DNA of 64,000 nt from Methylophilus sp. QUAN (GCF_015354445.1 NZ_JADKYT010000003.1:434001-498000); one strand, 5' to 3'. Numbered from the stretch's first letter, positions 35,501 through 45,461 are shown. Made by a program: numbers and translations. The notes: generated from the sequence alone by a model not told the origin.

Positions 35501-36041
35501 AGACGATGTCTACGCGACGATCTTGCTGGAAGCAACCGTCATCTGCGCAGTTTTGTTTAGAACGCTCTTCACCGTAGCTCACGGTTTCGATTTGGCTATC
35601 GCTTACGCCCAATACATTCAGTGCGTTTTTAACGGCCACTGAACGACGCTGACCCAAAGCCAGGTTGTACTCGTGTGTACCGCGCTCATCGGTGTTACCT
35701 TGCAGCACCACTTTAGTTTGCGGGTGAGCAACCAGGTATTTAGCGTGGTTAGCCACCAATGCCTTGTACTCTTCACGAATCGCATCGCTGTCATAATCAA
35801 AGAACACTTGACGTTTAGCCAACTCAGCAGCGCTCAACTCATCTTTACTGGTGTCAACATCCACTGTTTTGATATTGATTTTGTCTGTGCTGGCAGAGCT
35901 GTCAGCACCTGTGTTGCCTTGTGATTTGGCAATTGGGCGAGTCACGCTGGAATCTTCCACTTTTGCCGGGTTCATCGGGGTGCTTTTACAAGCAGTCAAC
36001 ACCAATGCAAGTGCTGCAACTGTCCAAATTGTCTTGTTCAT
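35487..36041 (-). CDS. pal: peptidoglycan-associated lipoprotein Pal
   Basis: 184 residues. A lipobox (LALVLTAC) places the lipid cysteine at residue 18. After a Ser/Thr/Asp-rich linker comes the OmpA-like domain (VFFDYDSDAIREEY, LQGNTDERGTHEYNLALGQR, VSYGEERSKQN) that binds peptidoglycan. Pal sits in the outer membrane and is moved by TolB and TolQRA during division. Two C-terminal cysteines (NCADDGCFQ) may form a disulfide. Confidence 0.96.
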   Translation of the reverse strand: MNKTIWTVAALALVLTACKSTPMNPAKVEDSSVTRPIAKSQGNTGADSSASTDKINIKTVDVDTSKDELSAAELAKRQVFFDYDSDAIREEYKALVANHAKYLVAHPQTKVVLQGNTDERGTHEYNLALGQRRSVAVKNALNVLGVSDSQIETVSYGEERSKQNCADDGCFQQDRRVDIVYAGQ

Positions 36042-36087
36042 ACTTTCTCCTTAAAATGAGTGACTAAATAAATTGACCACGGATAGA

Positions 36088-37422
36088 CTACTTGGGCGCT
36101 GCTTGTGCAGGCCCCCATGCAGGTTCACGAATATCTCCGCCCGCTTCTGACAAACGCTGCCTGACCAGACCATCCACAGTGACGGTCGCCAGCGTGCCTT
36201 TGCCGCCAACACGGGTTGCGTACATAATAGTACGCGAATTAGGGGCAAAGCTGGGCGATTCATCTTGCGAGCCGGTGCTGAGCACTTTGACATCGCCGCT
36301 GCCCAGGTCCTGCACAGCTACCTTGAATGCGCCGCCATCATTGCGGATATACGTCAGGTACTTACCGTCTGGCGAAAAGCGCGGACTCACATTATAACTG
36401 CCTTCAAATGTCACACGAGACGCTGAACCACCTGATGCAGGCACTTTATAAATCTGCGGGCGTCCACCACGGTCTGAACTGAAATAAATCGATTGGCCAT
36501 CCGGTGAGAATGCAGGTTCGGTATCAATCGAACTGCTTTTCGTGACTTGCTGCAAATTGGAGCCATCAGCAGAGATGGTATAAATCTGCGAGTTGGCGCC
36601 ATAAGTCAATACAACAGCCAGCTTGCTACCATCAGGTGCCCAGGCCGGCGCACTATTATTGCCTTTAAAGTTAGCAACCACTTTACGTTCGCCGGTATAC
36701 AGGGACTGCACGAATACAATCGGCTTCTTTTTCTCAAAAGAAACATAAGCCATTTTGCTGCCATCTGGCGACCATGCCGGTGAAATAATCGGCTCATTGG
36801 ATGACACCAGCGTTTGTGCATTAAAACCATCGTAATCTGCGATCTGCAAGGTGAAACGCTTGCCCACCTTAGTCACATAGGCAATACGTGTCGCAAACGC
36901 GCCTGGCTGACCGGTAAATTTTTCATAAATCTGGTCAGCAATCAAATGTGCCACATGGCGGTACTGGCTAGGTGAAACGGTATAAGTCAATTGCAACAAG
37001 GCGGTCTGGCGCAATACATCCATCACTTGCACAGAGACTTTCAAATTGCCACCCACTTGCTGCACCTCACCCAGGCTCAGGCCTTGCGCTTTCAGTGCGG
37101 TCCAGTCGGTATATTTGATTTGTGAAGCAGTTGTCGGCAACGCAGGCATGCCACTGGTATTGATAATGCGGAACATGCCGCTACCACGCAGATCATTGCT
37201 GATAATTTCATGCAAACGGCTGCCGGATGGCGCAGCGCCGGATTCAGCCATAGGCAAAATCGCGACAGGGACCTGGATCGCGCTACCGCCACTGATCTCG
37301 AGTTCCAGTGCGGCTTGGGCCGGAAGCGCAAACATCCAGACCAGTACGCCAACACCGATAGTATGAGACAAAAAATGGATCAACCCATTTTTAAGGTTTT
37401 GCATGGTCACAGTTTTATTCAT
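36088..37422 (-). CDS. tolB: Tol-Pal system protein TolB
   Basis: 444 residues from the ATG at 37422; the frame is open 17 codons further but a signal peptide (IGVGVLVWMFALPAQAAL) fits this start. An N-terminal TolB domain (~35-170) is followed by a beta-propeller with repeated PAWSPDGSKMAYVS, PAWAPDGSKLAV, PAFSPDGQSIYFSSDRGGRP and PRFSPDGKYLTYI. Periplasmic partner of Pal and TolA. Fourth gene of the tol cluster. Confidence 0.95.
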   Translation of the reverse strand: MNKTVTMQNLKNGLIHFLSHTIGVGVLVWMFALPAQAALELEISGGSAIQVPVAILPMAESGAAPSGSRLHEIISNDLRGSGMFRIINTSGMPALPTTASQIKYTDWTALKAQGLSLGEVQQVGGNLKVSVQVMDVLRQTALLQLTYTVSPSQYRHVAHLIADQIYEKFTGQPGAFATRIAYVTKVGKRFTLQIADYDGFNAQTLVSSNEPIISPAWSPDGSKMAYVSFEKKKPIVFVQSLYTGERKVVANFKGNNSAPAWAPDGSKLAVVLTYGANSQIYTISADGSNLQQVTKSSSIDTEPAFSPDGQSIYFSSDRGGRPQIYKVPASGGSASRVTFEGSYNVSPRFSPDGKYLTYIRNDGGAFKVAVQDLGSGDVKVLSTGSQDESPSFAPNSRTIMYATRVGGKGTLATVTVDGLVRQRLSEAGGDIREPAWGPAQAAPK

Positions 37423-37480
37423 TTTGGTTTGCTTATAGACAAGAATTATAACGAAAAGCTTGTTCAGCGTCATTGCTGTA

Positions 37481-38311
37481 TTAGCTACGCGGCCTGAACT
37501 TTAAACGTATCTGATCCACCATCTTCTTGCGCGCGGCCGGATCATCAGGCATATCAAACGGTTTTGCCGCCAGAATGGCACGGATCACCGCATCATCACA
37601 GACGGCATCCCCCGAACCTTTAACCAGCTTGGGCATACCAGATATATCACCCGAATTGGTCATTTGTATGTCAACCAGCAGTTCCGGGTTGGTCACCGGA
37701 CATAAACCAGAGTTCACATTGTTGCGAATCTTGCGGCTCATCAGCCCCATGTAATAGTTAAGCACAGAGGGATCAACTGCTGCTGCCGCAGCTGACTGCT
37801 GCGCATCCATATCCTGCTGACGCATGGCGTCCTGGATTTTTTTCAGCTTGTCTTCTTCCTCTTGCTTGCGCAGGGCTTCCTGAATTTTCTTCAGTTTCTC
37901 TTCCTGCTTTTTCTGCTCAAGTTCTTTCTTTTTCTCTTCCTCTAACAGGCGTTTTTTCTCATCTTCCCGTTTTTTGAGTGCAATTTCCGCTTCTTGTTCC
38001 GCTTGTTTGACTTGCGGCTCCGGCGGCGCTACTTTTTCCGGCGGCTTGGGCTCAGGTGGTTTGGGTTCTGGCTTAGGCTCGGGCGGGGGTGGCGGAGGGG
38101 TAGGCTCCACCGGTTTTGTCACTGGCTTGGATGGCTGTTTACTGGGCAAACTATCCCATAATGTAGCCTCCATCACGCTCGGATTGACGTGCACGGCTTT
38201 CCAGTCGACCATAAAAATCATGCCCAGGAATAGCAGCACATGCATGAGCACAGACAACACCGCTGCGCGTTTGCGTATGACCTGATCTTGTGGAGACAAT
38301 GCGATTTTCAT
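37481..38311 (-). CDS. tolA: cell envelope protein TolA
   Basis: 276 residues: one N-terminal membrane helix (VLSVLMHVLLFLGMIFMVDW), a Pro-rich segment with six consecutive prolines (TPPPPPPEPKPEPKPPEP), a Lys/Glu/Gln coiled coil (residues ~95-165), then a C-terminal TonB-like domain (VDIQMTNSGDISGMPKLVKG, AILAAKPFDMPDD). TolA transmits the proton force of TolQR to TolB-Pal. The central coiled coil is short compared with that of E. coli. Confidence 0.93.
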   Translation of the reverse strand: MKIALSPQDQVIRKRAAVLSVLMHVLLFLGMIFMVDWKAVHVNPSVMEATLWDSLPSKQPSKPVTKPVEPTPPPPPPEPKPEPKPPEPKPPEKVAPPEPQVKQAEQEAEIALKKREDEKKRLLEEEKKKELEQKKQEEKLKKIQEALRKQEEEDKLKKIQDAMRQQDMDAQQSAAAAAVDPSVLNYYMGLMSRKIRNNVNSGLCPVTNPELLVDIQMTNSGDISGMPKLVKGSGDAVCDDAVIRAILAAKPFDMPDDPAARKKMVDQIRLKFRPRS

Positions 38312-38332
38312 CTGTTTTAAATCACTGACTGC

Positions 38333-38725
38333 TTACTTCTCGTTCTGGAACAACAAGCCCACCTGATTGACCTGCGCCTGTTTCAGCAAGTCCATCACCG
38401 ACACTACTTCACCATAAGGTGTATTCTTGTCGGCAGACACCACAACTGGCTTTTGCGCCTCAGCCAGGCGCTGACGGATCAATGCCAGCATATCGTCACG
38501 CTGCATTTCCTTACCTTCCATGAGCACGGTGCCTTCTTTTTGCACGGTAATGACAATCGGGTCGCCACTTTGCTTGAGCGCCTGCCCGACCTTGGGCAAC
38601 TCGACCATACCGGGGTTAGTCATCGGTGCGGTCACCATAAAAATCACCAACAATACCAGCGTGACGTCGATATAAGGCACGACGTTAATCTGGTTCATCA
38701 TGCGCCGTTTACGCGTTCTGCTCAT
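38333..38725 (-). CDS. tolR: Tol-Pal biopolymer transport protein TolR (ExbD-like)
   Basis: 130 residues with a short cytoplasmic leader, one membrane helix holding the proton-channel aspartate (INVVPYIDVTLVLLVIFMV) and a periplasmic domain (PVVVSADKNTPYGEVVSVMD). With TolQ it forms the proton-driven motor. 11 bp after tolQ. Confidence 0.96.
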   Translation of the reverse strand: MSRTRKRRMMNQINVVPYIDVTLVLLVIFMVTAPMTNPGMVELPKVGQALKQSGDPIVITVQKEGTVLMEGKEMQRDDMLALIRQRLAEAQKPVVVSADKNTPYGEVVSVMDLLKQAQVNQVGLLFQNEK

Positions 38726-38736
38726 AGTGGTTCCGA

Positions 38737-39411
38737 TCAGGCTCTACGTTGCAAAATGTTGGTAAATTCTTCGATAAAGCTCTCGTAGCGTACGGACAGA
38801 CGGTCCACCCCTGCCGCAAAGCGGTTATAGGCGATCACGGCCGGAATCGCCGCAAACAAGCCGATCGCCGTTGCCACCAGCGCTTCAGCAATGCCTGGTG
38901 CCACCTGGCTTAATGTGGCTTGTGCCACGTTAGACAAGCCACGGAACGCGTTCATAATGCCCCATACCGTGCCAAACAGACCGATGTAAGGGCTGACGGA
39001 ACCGACCGACGCAAGGAATGGTAAATGCGAATCCAGGTAATCTAGTTCACGGTTATACGCGGCACGCATGGCGCGGCGTGTGGCTTCCATCACGTCACTC
39101 ACTTCAGTATCTTTTTGCTGTTTGTAGCGAATAAACTCCTTGAGACCCGCCTGGAAAATACTGGCCATGCCTTGTGGCGTTTTTCTGCCTGCAGTAATGC
39201 GCTCATACAATTCGTTCAAGTCACCACCGGACCAGAACTGGGCTTCAAACTGGTCGACATTTTCATTGGCAGCCTTTAATGAAAACACTTTAATGAAGAT
39301 ATACCACCAGGAGACCAGCGAGGTCAGCAGCAGGATCAGCATCACCAGTTGAACTGGCAAACTGGCCCCACTCACCAGGGTAAAAATCGACATATCGTTC
39401 GCTACATTCAT
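38737..39411 (-). CDS. tolQ: Tol-Pal proton channel protein TolQ (ExbB-like)
   Basis: 224 residues with three membrane helices; a long cytoplasmic loop precedes FLASVGSVSPYIGLFGTVWG and the last helix contains EALVATAIGLFAAIPAVIAYN, both MotA/TolQ/ExbB signatures. It overlaps ybgC by 4 bp (ATGA), which links it to the ruv-ybgC genes upstream. Confidence 0.96.
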   Translation of the reverse strand: MNVANDMSIFTLVSGASLPVQLVMLILLLTSLVSWWYIFIKVFSLKAANENVDQFEAQFWSGGDLNELYERITAGRKTPQGMASIFQAGLKEFIRYKQQKDTEVSDVMEATRRAMRAAYNRELDYLDSHLPFLASVGSVSPYIGLFGTVWGIMNAFRGLSNVAQATLSQVAPGIAEALVATAIGLFAAIPAVIAYNRFAAGVDRLSVRYESFIEEFTNILQRRA

Positions 39412-39803
39412 GAAGACTCCAGTGCAATTTTGAGTCGGGCCGGAATACCCGTTGGTTTAAATGAATCCGCATCAACGCAGGCCACCTTGACCTGCGCTTC
39501 TATTAACATCGTTTTGCCACACATGACCTGCTGCTGGCAGCTAAAACTGCCCCGCTTCATCTCGATCAAGCGTGACACGACCTGTAACTGGTCATCCAGC
39601 CTGGCTGGCTTTTTAAATTGCAGTTGCATGCTGTGTACAACAAAGAGCACTTGCTCTTGTTGCTTCAATGCAGCCTGGGCAAAGCCCGCCGCCCGCAACC
39701 ATTCTGTCCGCGCGCGCTCCATAAAGTTCAGGTAGCGGCTGTGATAGACCACGCCACCCGCATCGGTATCTTCGTAATACACGCGCACCGGGAACACAAA
39801 CAT
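39408..39803 (-). CDS. ybgC: YbgC-type acyl-CoA thioesterase
   Basis: 131 residues from the ATG at 39803, which follows the ruvB stop by one base. A hot-dog fold with the catalytic YYEDTDAGGVVYHSRYLNF segment. YbgC hydrolyses acyl-CoA and is always first in the tol cluster; a link to phospholipid synthesis at the envelope is reported. Coupled to tolQ. Confidence 0.94.
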   Translation of the reverse strand: MFVFPVRVYYEDTDAGGVVYHSRYLNFMERARTEWLRAAGFAQAALKQQEQVLFVVHSMQLQFKKPARLDDQLQVVSRLIEMKRGSFSCQQQVMCGKTMLIEAQVKVACVDADSFKPTGIPARLKIALESS

Positions 39804-39804
39804 A

Positions 39805-40851
39805 TTACTGCCCGGCCTCTTGCCACAACTCGCCAGAGACCATGCTGGCAGGCGCTTTGAGGCCAAAATGCTGATAGGTCATCAGCGTCGCAACACGACC
39901 GCGCGGCGTACGCATGAGATAGCCTTGCTGAATCAAATAAGGTTCCAGCACATCCTCTATCGTATCGCGCTCTTCGCCAATGGCCGCCGCCAAGTTATCA
40001 AGGCCGACAGGACCGCCACCAAATTTTTCCACCACCGCTTGCAGCAACTTGCGGTCCATCACATCCAGCCCTTGCTGGTCGACATCGAGCATCTTCAGCG
40101 CGGCATCCGCGACTTTGTCCGTCACCACACCATCTGACTTCACCTGCGCGTAATCGCGCACGCGGCGTAGCAAGCGATTGGCAATACGTGGCGTGCCACG
40201 CGCACGGCGGGCAATTTCAGAAGCACCGGCCTGTTGCATTTCGACTTCAAGCAAGCTGGCAGAGCGGCTGACAATCTTGGCCAACTCGTCATGGCTGTAA
40301 AATTCGAGGCGCGCGACGATGCCAAAACGGTCACGTAAAGGATTGGTCAGCATGCCGGCACGCGTAGTGGCGCCCACCAGCGTAAACGGTGGTAAATCCA
40401 GGCGCACACTGCGCGCAGCCGGGCCTTCGCCAATCATGATATCCAGCCGGTAATCTTCCATGGCCGGGTAGAGAATCTCTTCGACCACTGGGCTTAAGCG
40501 GTGGATTTCGTCAATAAACAGCACATCGTTGGGTTCTAGATTGGTCAGCAGAGCGGCCAAATCGCCTGCGCGTTCCAGCACCGGGCCGGAAGTCATGCGC
40601 AGATTGACGCCCATTTCTTTGGCAATAATATGGGCAAGTGTGGTTTTACCAAGGCCAGGTGGGCCGAACAACAGCACATGATCCAGCGCTTCCTGACGGC
40701 CACGCGCGGCATTGATGAAAATTTCGAGTTGACCACGTGCTTTTTCCTGCCCCACATACTCATCCAGCACTTTGGGGCGCAACGCACGTTCCAGCGCTTC
40801 TTCTTGGACGCTGGCAGTGGCAGGAGCGACGAGTCTATCGGTTTCAATCAT
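39805..40851 (-). CDS. ruvB: Holliday junction branch-migration ATPase RuvB
   Basis: 348 residues. AAA+ core with Walker [17 protein letters not shown], Walker [15 protein letters not shown], sensor 1 LVGATTRAG, and the winged-helix C-terminal part ([20 protein letters not shown]). With RuvA it drives branch migration at recombination junctions. 140 bp after ruvA, so it may have its own promoter there. Confidence 0.97.
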   Translation of the reverse strand: MIETDRLVAPATASVQEEALERALRPKVLDEYVGQEKARGQLEIFINAARGRQEALDHVLLFGPPGLGKTTLAHIIAKEMGVNLRMTSGPVLERAGDLAALLTNLEPNDVLFIDEIHRLSPVVEEILYPAMEDYRLDIMIGEGPAARSVRLDLPPFTLVGATTRAGMLTNPLRDRFGIVARLEFYSHDELAKIVSRSASLLEVEMQQAGASEIARRARGTPRIANRLLRRVRDYAQVKSDGVVTDKVADAALKMLDVDQQGLDVMDRKLLQAVVEKFGGGPVGLDNLAAAIGEERDTIEDVLEPYLIQQGYLMRTPRGRVATLMTYQHFGLKAPASMVSGELWQEAGQ

Positions 40852-40990
40852 GGGTGGTCGGTAATGAAGTGCAAAGCAAATTTAGTCAACGCAAAACCTC
40901 ATTGCCGGTCACTAAAGAGGTAAGTTATTTTTTGTGATGATACCATGCGGCGTTTGACTATTACAGACCATGGCGCATGCGCGTGATGTC

Positions 40991-41566
40991 TCACTTGGCC
41001 AGATACTTCAATGCCTGGCGGATGCCATCGCTGACACTGACCCCTGGCTCCAGCAATTTGACGGTCGCAGACGCTTCACGCTCGTTGTAACCCAATGCCA
41101 CCAGCGCATTGAGGATATCGTCGGTGGCTGCTTTAGCCGAAGGTTGCGCCGAGGTAGAGCCGGTCACGACAAACTTGTCCTTAAGCTCAAGCAGTAAACG
41201 CTCGGCGGTTTTTTTGCCAATACCAGGGATGCGTGTCAGCATTGAAACTTCTTGCTGGCTGACTGCCAGCATTAAATCATTGACGCTGACGCCACTGAGG
41301 ATGGACAACGCGGATTTGGCGCCTATACCATTGACCTTAAGCAATTGCTTGAAAGTGTTTTTCTCCTGCTCACTGCCAAAGCCATACAGTAATTGCGCAT
41401 CTTCGCGCACCACCATATGGGTCAATATCTGTACCGGCTGGCCCAACTCAGGCAAGTTATAAAAGGTGCTCATGGGCACCTCCACCTCATAACCGACGCC
41501 ATTGCAGTCAATCACAATCAAAGGCGGTGATTTTTCCAGCAATTTTCCCTGCAAACGCGCAATCAT
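40991..41566 (-). CDS. ruvA: Holliday junction DNA-binding protein RuvA
   Basis: 191 residues, three domains: beta-barrel ([20 protein letters not shown]), two helix-hairpin-helix motifs ([16 protein letters not shown] and [21 protein letters not shown]), and a C-terminal RuvB-binding domain ([18 protein letters not shown]). Overlaps ruvC by 4 bp. Confidence 0.97.
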   Translation of the reverse strand: MIARLQGKLLEKSPPLIVIDCNGVGYEVEVPMSTFYNLPELGQPVQILTHMVVREDAQLLYGFGSEQEKNTFKQLLKVNGIGAKSALSILSGVSVNDLMLAVSQQEVSMLTRIPGIGKKTAERLLLELKDKFVVTGSTSAQPSAKAATDDILNALVALGYNEREASATVKLLEPGVSVSDGIRQALKYLAK

Positions 41567-42123
41567 ACCAATCTTCCATTTCTGACTCTAAATCCGGTGG
41601 TAGCCAATGCACCCAAACCCTGACCGCCATGCGCATGACAGATGGCGCAAGCCAGGGCATCGGCTGAATCAGGACTAGGGGTGGCAGGCAATTTGAGCAA
41701 GCGCTTAACCATCTCTTGCACCTGCTCTTTCTGTGCGTGGCCATTACCGACCACAGACTGCTTGACTTGCAGCGCCGTGTATTCTGCCACCGGCAATTGA
41801 CGGATCACCGCCGCTGAAATCGCCGCACCCCGCGCCTGCCCGAGCAACAAGGTCGATTGCGGGTTGACGTTCACAAATACTTTTTCAATTGCCACTTGTG
41901 TCGGCTGGTAAGTGGCAATCACCTCAAACAAACCATCCAAAATGACTTTGAGACGCTCAGGCAAGGCTTCTTTTTCCGGCTCGCCCTCTGCACTTTTTTT
42001 AGCTGAAGCGGTTTTAATCACGCCACTGGTGACGTACGATAATTTGCCATCCACGGCTTCAATCACCCCGAAGCCAGTGATCCTCAAGCCGGGGTCTATG
42101 CCCAGTATGCGTTGTACCGCCAT
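41563..42123 (-). CDS. ruvC: crossover junction endodeoxyribonuclease RuvC
   Basis: 186 residues from the ATG at 42123 (six codons inside the longest frame). Catalytic acids are in [28 protein letters not shown] and [13 protein letters not shown]. It cuts Holliday junctions as a dimer. It follows yebC by 41 bp, a conserved pair. Confidence 0.96.
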   Translation of the reverse strand: MAVQRILGIDPGLRITGFGVIEAVDGKLSYVTSGVIKTASAKKSAEGEPEKEALPERLKVILDGLFEVIATYQPTQVAIEKVFVNVNPQSTLLLGQARGAAISAAVIRQLPVAEYTALQVKQSVVGNGHAQKEQVQEMVKRLLKLPATPSPDSADALACAICHAHGGQGLGALATTGFRVRNGRLV

Positions 42124-42164
42124 CAGCAGTTTTCTGAACACATGCCAGCAGCGAACCGCATCAA

Positions 42165-42893
42165 TTAAGCCTCTTCGATCACAGCAGAGGTATACACATC
42201 CTGCACGTCATCCAGGTCTTCCAGCATGTCGAGGATTTTCTGCATTTTGACGGCATCATCGCCGGTGAACACCACTTCATTCAGTGATTTCATTGTGACT
42301 TGCGCCATCACGGCTTTAAGCCCAGCAGCTTCCAGCGCTTCTTTGACGGTCACGAAATCGCCCGGTGCAGTGACCACTTCAATACTGCCATCTTCGTCGG
42401 TAATCACGTCTTCCGCGCCTGCTTCCAGTGCCACTTCCATCACCGCATCTTCTGACACGCCTGGCTCAAACACCAATTGCCCACAGTGCTTGAACATGAA
42501 TGCCACGCTACCATCGGTGCCCAGGTTGCCGCCGTGCTTGGTCAGGGCGTGACGCACGTCCATCACCGCGCGCTGGCGGTTATCAGTCAGGCAGTCAATA
42601 ATAATGGCCGCACCATTGATGCCATAGCCTTCATAACGGATTTCTTCATAATTCACACCTTCCAGTTCACCCGTGCCTTTTTTAATCGCACGCGTGATAT
42701 TGTCAGAAGGCATATTCTCTTCTTTAGCCGCAGCCACTGCCGCACGCAAGCGCGGATTCATGGCGGTATCGCCGCCGCCCATGCGGGCAGAAACCGTGAT
42801 TTCCTTGATCAGCTTGGTGAAAATTTTGCCGCGTTTGGCGTCTTGACGGCCTTTACGATGCTGAATATTGGCCCATTTACTATGCCCAGCCAT
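42165..42893 (-). CDS. yebC: YebC/TACO1-family protein
   Basis: 242 residues, complete three-domain YebC protein: [20 protein letters not shown] at the N-terminus, [40 protein letters not shown], and a C-terminal [21 protein letters not shown]. Long annotated as a transcription regulator; related TACO1 proteins act in translation, relieving stalls at proline-rich stretches. The neighbouring tolA carries a six-proline run, but no link is shown. Confidence 0.95.
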   Translation of the reverse strand: MAGHSKWANIQHRKGRQDAKRGKIFTKLIKEITVSARMGGGDTAMNPRLRAAVAAAKEENMPSDNITRAIKKGTGELEGVNYEEIRYEGYGINGAAIIIDCLTDNRQRAVMDVRHALTKHGGNLGTDGSVAFMFKHCGQLVFEPGVSEDAVMEVALEAGAEDVITDEDGSIEVVTAPGDFVTVKEALEAAGLKAVMAQVTMKSLNEVVFTGDDAVKMQKILDMLEDLDDVQDVYTSAVIEEA

Positions 42894-42990
42894 AGTGCTT
42901 CCTTGTGTTTTTTAACAACGTTGTTGAGGTAATTTAAGCCGCTGATTTTACCACAGCCGCCCGATCACCAAACGACCGTCGCACATAACA

Positions 42991-43018
42991 AAAAAGGCCT
43001 GACATTGTCAGGCCTTTT
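42991..43018 (-). terminator. intrinsic terminator after the EamA gene
   Basis: Symmetric hairpin AAAAGGCCTGACA-TTG-TCAGGCCTTTT flanked by A and T runs, 18 bp after the stop of the EamA gene. It separates it from yebC. Confidence 0.9.
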
Positions 43019-43036
43019 ATACGAACTGGCTTTGGG

Positions 43037-43939
43037 TTACTGGTTTTTACCGTAACCGGGCCGCATCATCAGGATGGAAATCAGGCTGAGCGAAAAGATA
43101 ATCAACGCCATCCCCGTCATTTCCATATGATCAGGTACTTCGTTCAACTGTATCCAGGCCGCAATGACACCAATCACCGGTGCCAGCATGGACGCCATAC
43201 TCGCCACCCCGGCGGGCAACCGTTGCAAGGCAAACAGCCACAACAACCAGGCCAGCGCGCCACACAGCACCACGTTAAACAACACAGCGCCGATCAGGTA
43301 CGGTGACCAGTCTATCGGCGGCGCAGGCACCAGCCAGGCGATCAGCACCATGGGCAACGAACCCAGCAACATCGGCCATGCCGTCAGGTTGATCAAATCC
43401 AGCGTCGGATGGCGCCTGTGCAATTGCTTGGTCATGATGGCAGACAACGCCCATGACACGCCAGACAACACTGCCAGCAACATACTGAAACTATCGGCAC
43501 GGATATGTAGCGGATCAAAAATAAACAGCATGCCCAACACCGCAGCAATCACCGCCAGCCACTGCCAACCGTGTACCCGCTCGCCCAGCATCGGCCAGGC
43601 AAACAGCAGGGTCCAGAACGGCATGGTATAGGTCAGCACGGCAGTTTTACCCGCGCCCCCCTCTACCAGGGCCCACATAAGCACACCGGTAAAGCCGACG
43701 TTTTGCAAAATACCCAACAGCAGCATGGTCGGAAACTCGGTTAAGCCCATCGGGCGGCGCGTCACATACAACACCAGGAACAACACCAGCGCACCAAAAA
43801 ACGTACGCATGGCCGCAAACTGGAACGGTCCGGCATATTGCAGCGCGCTCTTCATCACCACCCAGTTATAACCCCAGATGATGGTGAGTACGAGCAAGGC
43901 CGTTAAAGCCTGCGAGCGTTGTTTGATCAGTTGATCCAT
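43037..43939 (-). CDS. EamA-family (DMT) transporter
   Basis: 300 residues with ten predicted membrane helices in two EamA repeats. Signature stretches: LVLTIIWGYNWVVMKSALQY near the start, PMFLLFAWP-like loop (YTMPFWTLLFAWPMLGERV) and the second repeat ending MLAPVIGVIAAWIQLNEVP. Drug/metabolite exporters of this type release amino acids or other metabolites; the substrate cannot be read from sequence. A second, different EamA gene lies at 60891-61832. Confidence 0.9.
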   Translation of the reverse strand: MDQLIKQRSQALTALLVLTIIWGYNWVVMKSALQYAGPFQFAAMRTFFGALVLFLVLYVTRRPMGLTEFPTMLLLGILQNVGFTGVLMWALVEGGAGKTAVLTYTMPFWTLLFAWPMLGERVHGWQWLAVIAAVLGMLFIFDPLHIRADSFSMLLAVLSGVSWALSAIMTKQLHRRHPTLDLINLTAWPMLLGSLPMVLIAWLVPAPPIDWSPYLIGAVLFNVVLCGALAWLLWLFALQRLPAGVASMASMLAPVIGVIAAWIQLNEVPDHMEMTGMALIIFSLSLISILMMRPGYGKNQ

Positions 43940-43973
43940 AAACCCTGTTCCATAGAAGTATGTGACGTGTGTA

Positions 43974-44351
43974 TTAGTTCCAGATATGTGTTACAGCCAG
44001 CCACTGGCCATCGGCCTGTTTCTGGAAAACGACTTGTACGTTGCCGCCAAACTGTTGTTTGACGCCATCTTCGCCGATCAAGGCACCTGCCCAATTACCG
44101 GTTTGTGTCGCCAGGGCATCCGTCACAACGGCCTCTTTCATGGTCAGTGCATGTTCAATCACGCCTGCCTGAATCAAGCCACCGAAGAAATCTGCAATCG
44201 CCTGACGTCCTTTGACTGGGGCACCAGCTGGTGCTGGCATCACAATCGCGTCTTCAGCATACAAGGCACCAATTGCCTGGGTATTTTTGCTATTAAAAGC
44301 CGCATCAAATTGCTGATTCAAAGCGATCAAGGTATCAACTACTGTTGCCAT
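43974..44351 (-). CDS. NTF2/SnoaL-like protein (SgcJ/EcaC type)
   Basis: 125 residues, one alpha+beta barrel: LIALNQQFDAAFNSKNTQAI, ALYAEDAIVMPAPAGAPVKG, QAIADFFGGLI, and a final DGQWLAVTHIWN. This is the DUF4440/SgcJ-EcaC pattern. It may bind a small hydrophobic ligand; function unknown. It lies 29 bp after the marR gene on the same strand, so it is likely controlled by that regulator. Confidence 0.82.
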   Translation of the reverse strand: MATVVDTLIALNQQFDAAFNSKNTQAIGALYAEDAIVMPAPAGAPVKGRQAIADFFGGLIQAGVIEHALTMKEAVVTDALATQTGNWAGALIGEDGVKQQFGGNVQVVFQKQADGQWLAVTHIWN

Positions 44352-44380
44352 GGTGTTACTCCTCTTTAAAAATTGCGAAA

Positions 44381-44893
44381 TTATTGATTAAAATCCCAGG
44401 CAGACATCCCTTGGTCTATCACACCTAAAATACTTTGCAGATCGTTGCGCTGGCTTTCTGATAACCCTTGCATACACAGGCGCAAGCGTGTGTAGTAGTC
44501 AGGCATCACGGCATCCAGCTTGGCCTGGCCCGCCGCGGTGAGGCGGATTTTCACGCTGCGCCTATCTTCTGGCACAGCCACTCGCTGCACCAGGCCCACT
44601 TGCTCCAAACCATCCAGCAAGCCCGTCATGGTCGCCCGGGTGACGCCAAGCTTCTCAGCCAAGGTAGAAGGCGTGGACGTCAGGTCAGCTTCACGCATGA
44701 GCAGGATCAACACCCACCAGCGCCCTTGCAACAAGTCATGCTTGCTCAGGCAAGCATCGAGCGCAATGGACAAATCCGTCGCCACCCGCAACAACATGAG
44801 GAAACTGGCAATAGCAGTGACGTCTGCTGCGGGGTACCGTTGGGCAAACCGCTGCAAGACTTCTTGGGTAGGGAGATCTCTAAGCTGCAACAT
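44381..44893 (-). CDS. MarR-family transcriptional regulator
   Basis: 170 residues from the ATG at 44893. The winged helix is LAEKLGVTRATMTGLLDGLEQ followed by LVQRVAVPEDRRSVKIRLT (the D-x-R-S-x-x-(I/V)-x-L wing). The start codon is embedded in an inverted repeat, so the protein probably represses its own gene and the NTF2-like gene behind it. Ligand unknown. In-frame codons upstream (to 44953) cross the operator and are unlikely to be translated. Confidence 0.88.
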   Translation of the reverse strand: MLQLRDLPTQEVLQRFAQRYPAADVTAIASFLMLLRVATDLSIALDACLSKHDLLQGRWWVLILLMREADLTSTPSTLAEKLGVTRATMTGLLDGLEQVGLVQRVAVPEDRRSVKIRLTAAGQAKLDAVMPDYYTRLRLCMQGLSESQRNDLQSILGVIDQGMSAWDFNQ

Positions 44894-44928
44894 AATTAGC
44901 CACATTATAGTTAGCCAGCTAATTATGT
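44890..44928 (-). promoter_or_regulatory. probable MarR operator over its own start codon
   Basis: Perfect 11-bp arms ACATAATTAGC and GCTAATTATGT, 17 bp apart, with an inner near-palindrome TAGTTAGC-CA-GCTAATTA. That is three half-sites of the TTAGC type known for MarR proteins. Bound repressor would block the start region. Confidence 0.7.
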
Positions 44929-45016
44929 CAAGAGGTGAAATAAAATGAAACAAATATGTTACAAACTAGCACATCGGTGTATATTAACTATCCGTGCCCG
45001 ATGAAAGGAGGAAGTC

Positions 45017-45448
45017 ATGAAGACACTTCAACAAGTACTCGCTCATAAAAAACACCAAGGCATCATCAGCATTGCGCCCAACCGGCCGGTGTATGATGCA
45101 CTGGTCATCCTGGCGGAATACCAGATCGGCGCCCTGGCCGTGATCAAGGACGGGGAATTGGTAGGCATCTTCTCCGAACGCGACTATGCGCGCGAGATTA
45201 TCCTCAAAGGCCGCTCATCCAAAACCACGGCCATCAGTGAAGTGATGACCGAAAAGGTCATTACCGGCAAACCCACAGAACTGGTCGAATCAGCCATGAG
45301 CACCATGCTGGATAAACGCATCCGCCACTTACCGGTACTAGACAATGGCAAGATGCTGGGCATGCTGTCTATCGGCGACATCCTCAAGGAAACCATCAGT
45401 TACCAGCAAGAGCTGATCAAACAACTGGAAAGTTATATCCACAGCTAG
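45017..45448 (+). CDS. CBS-domain protein
   Basis: 143 residues, a tandem CBS pair (Bateman module) and nothing else: PVYDALVILAEYQIGALAVI with GIFSERDYAREIIL, then VESAMSTMLDKRIRHLPVLD with GMLSIGDILKETI. Such stand-alone pairs bind adenine nucleotides and signal energy or redox state; the partner is unknown. Very strong ribosome site (AAAGGAGGAAG) suggests high expression. Divergent from marR; ends at a bidirectional terminator. Confidence 0.9.
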   Translation: MKTLQQVLAHKKHQGIISIAPNRPVYDALVILAEYQIGALAVIKDGELVGIFSERDYAREIILKGRSSKTTAISEVMTEKVITGKPTELVESAMSTMLDKRIRHLPVLDNGKMLGMLSIGDILKETISYQQELIKQLESYIHS

Positions 45449-45461
45449 CCGATCCAATAAA

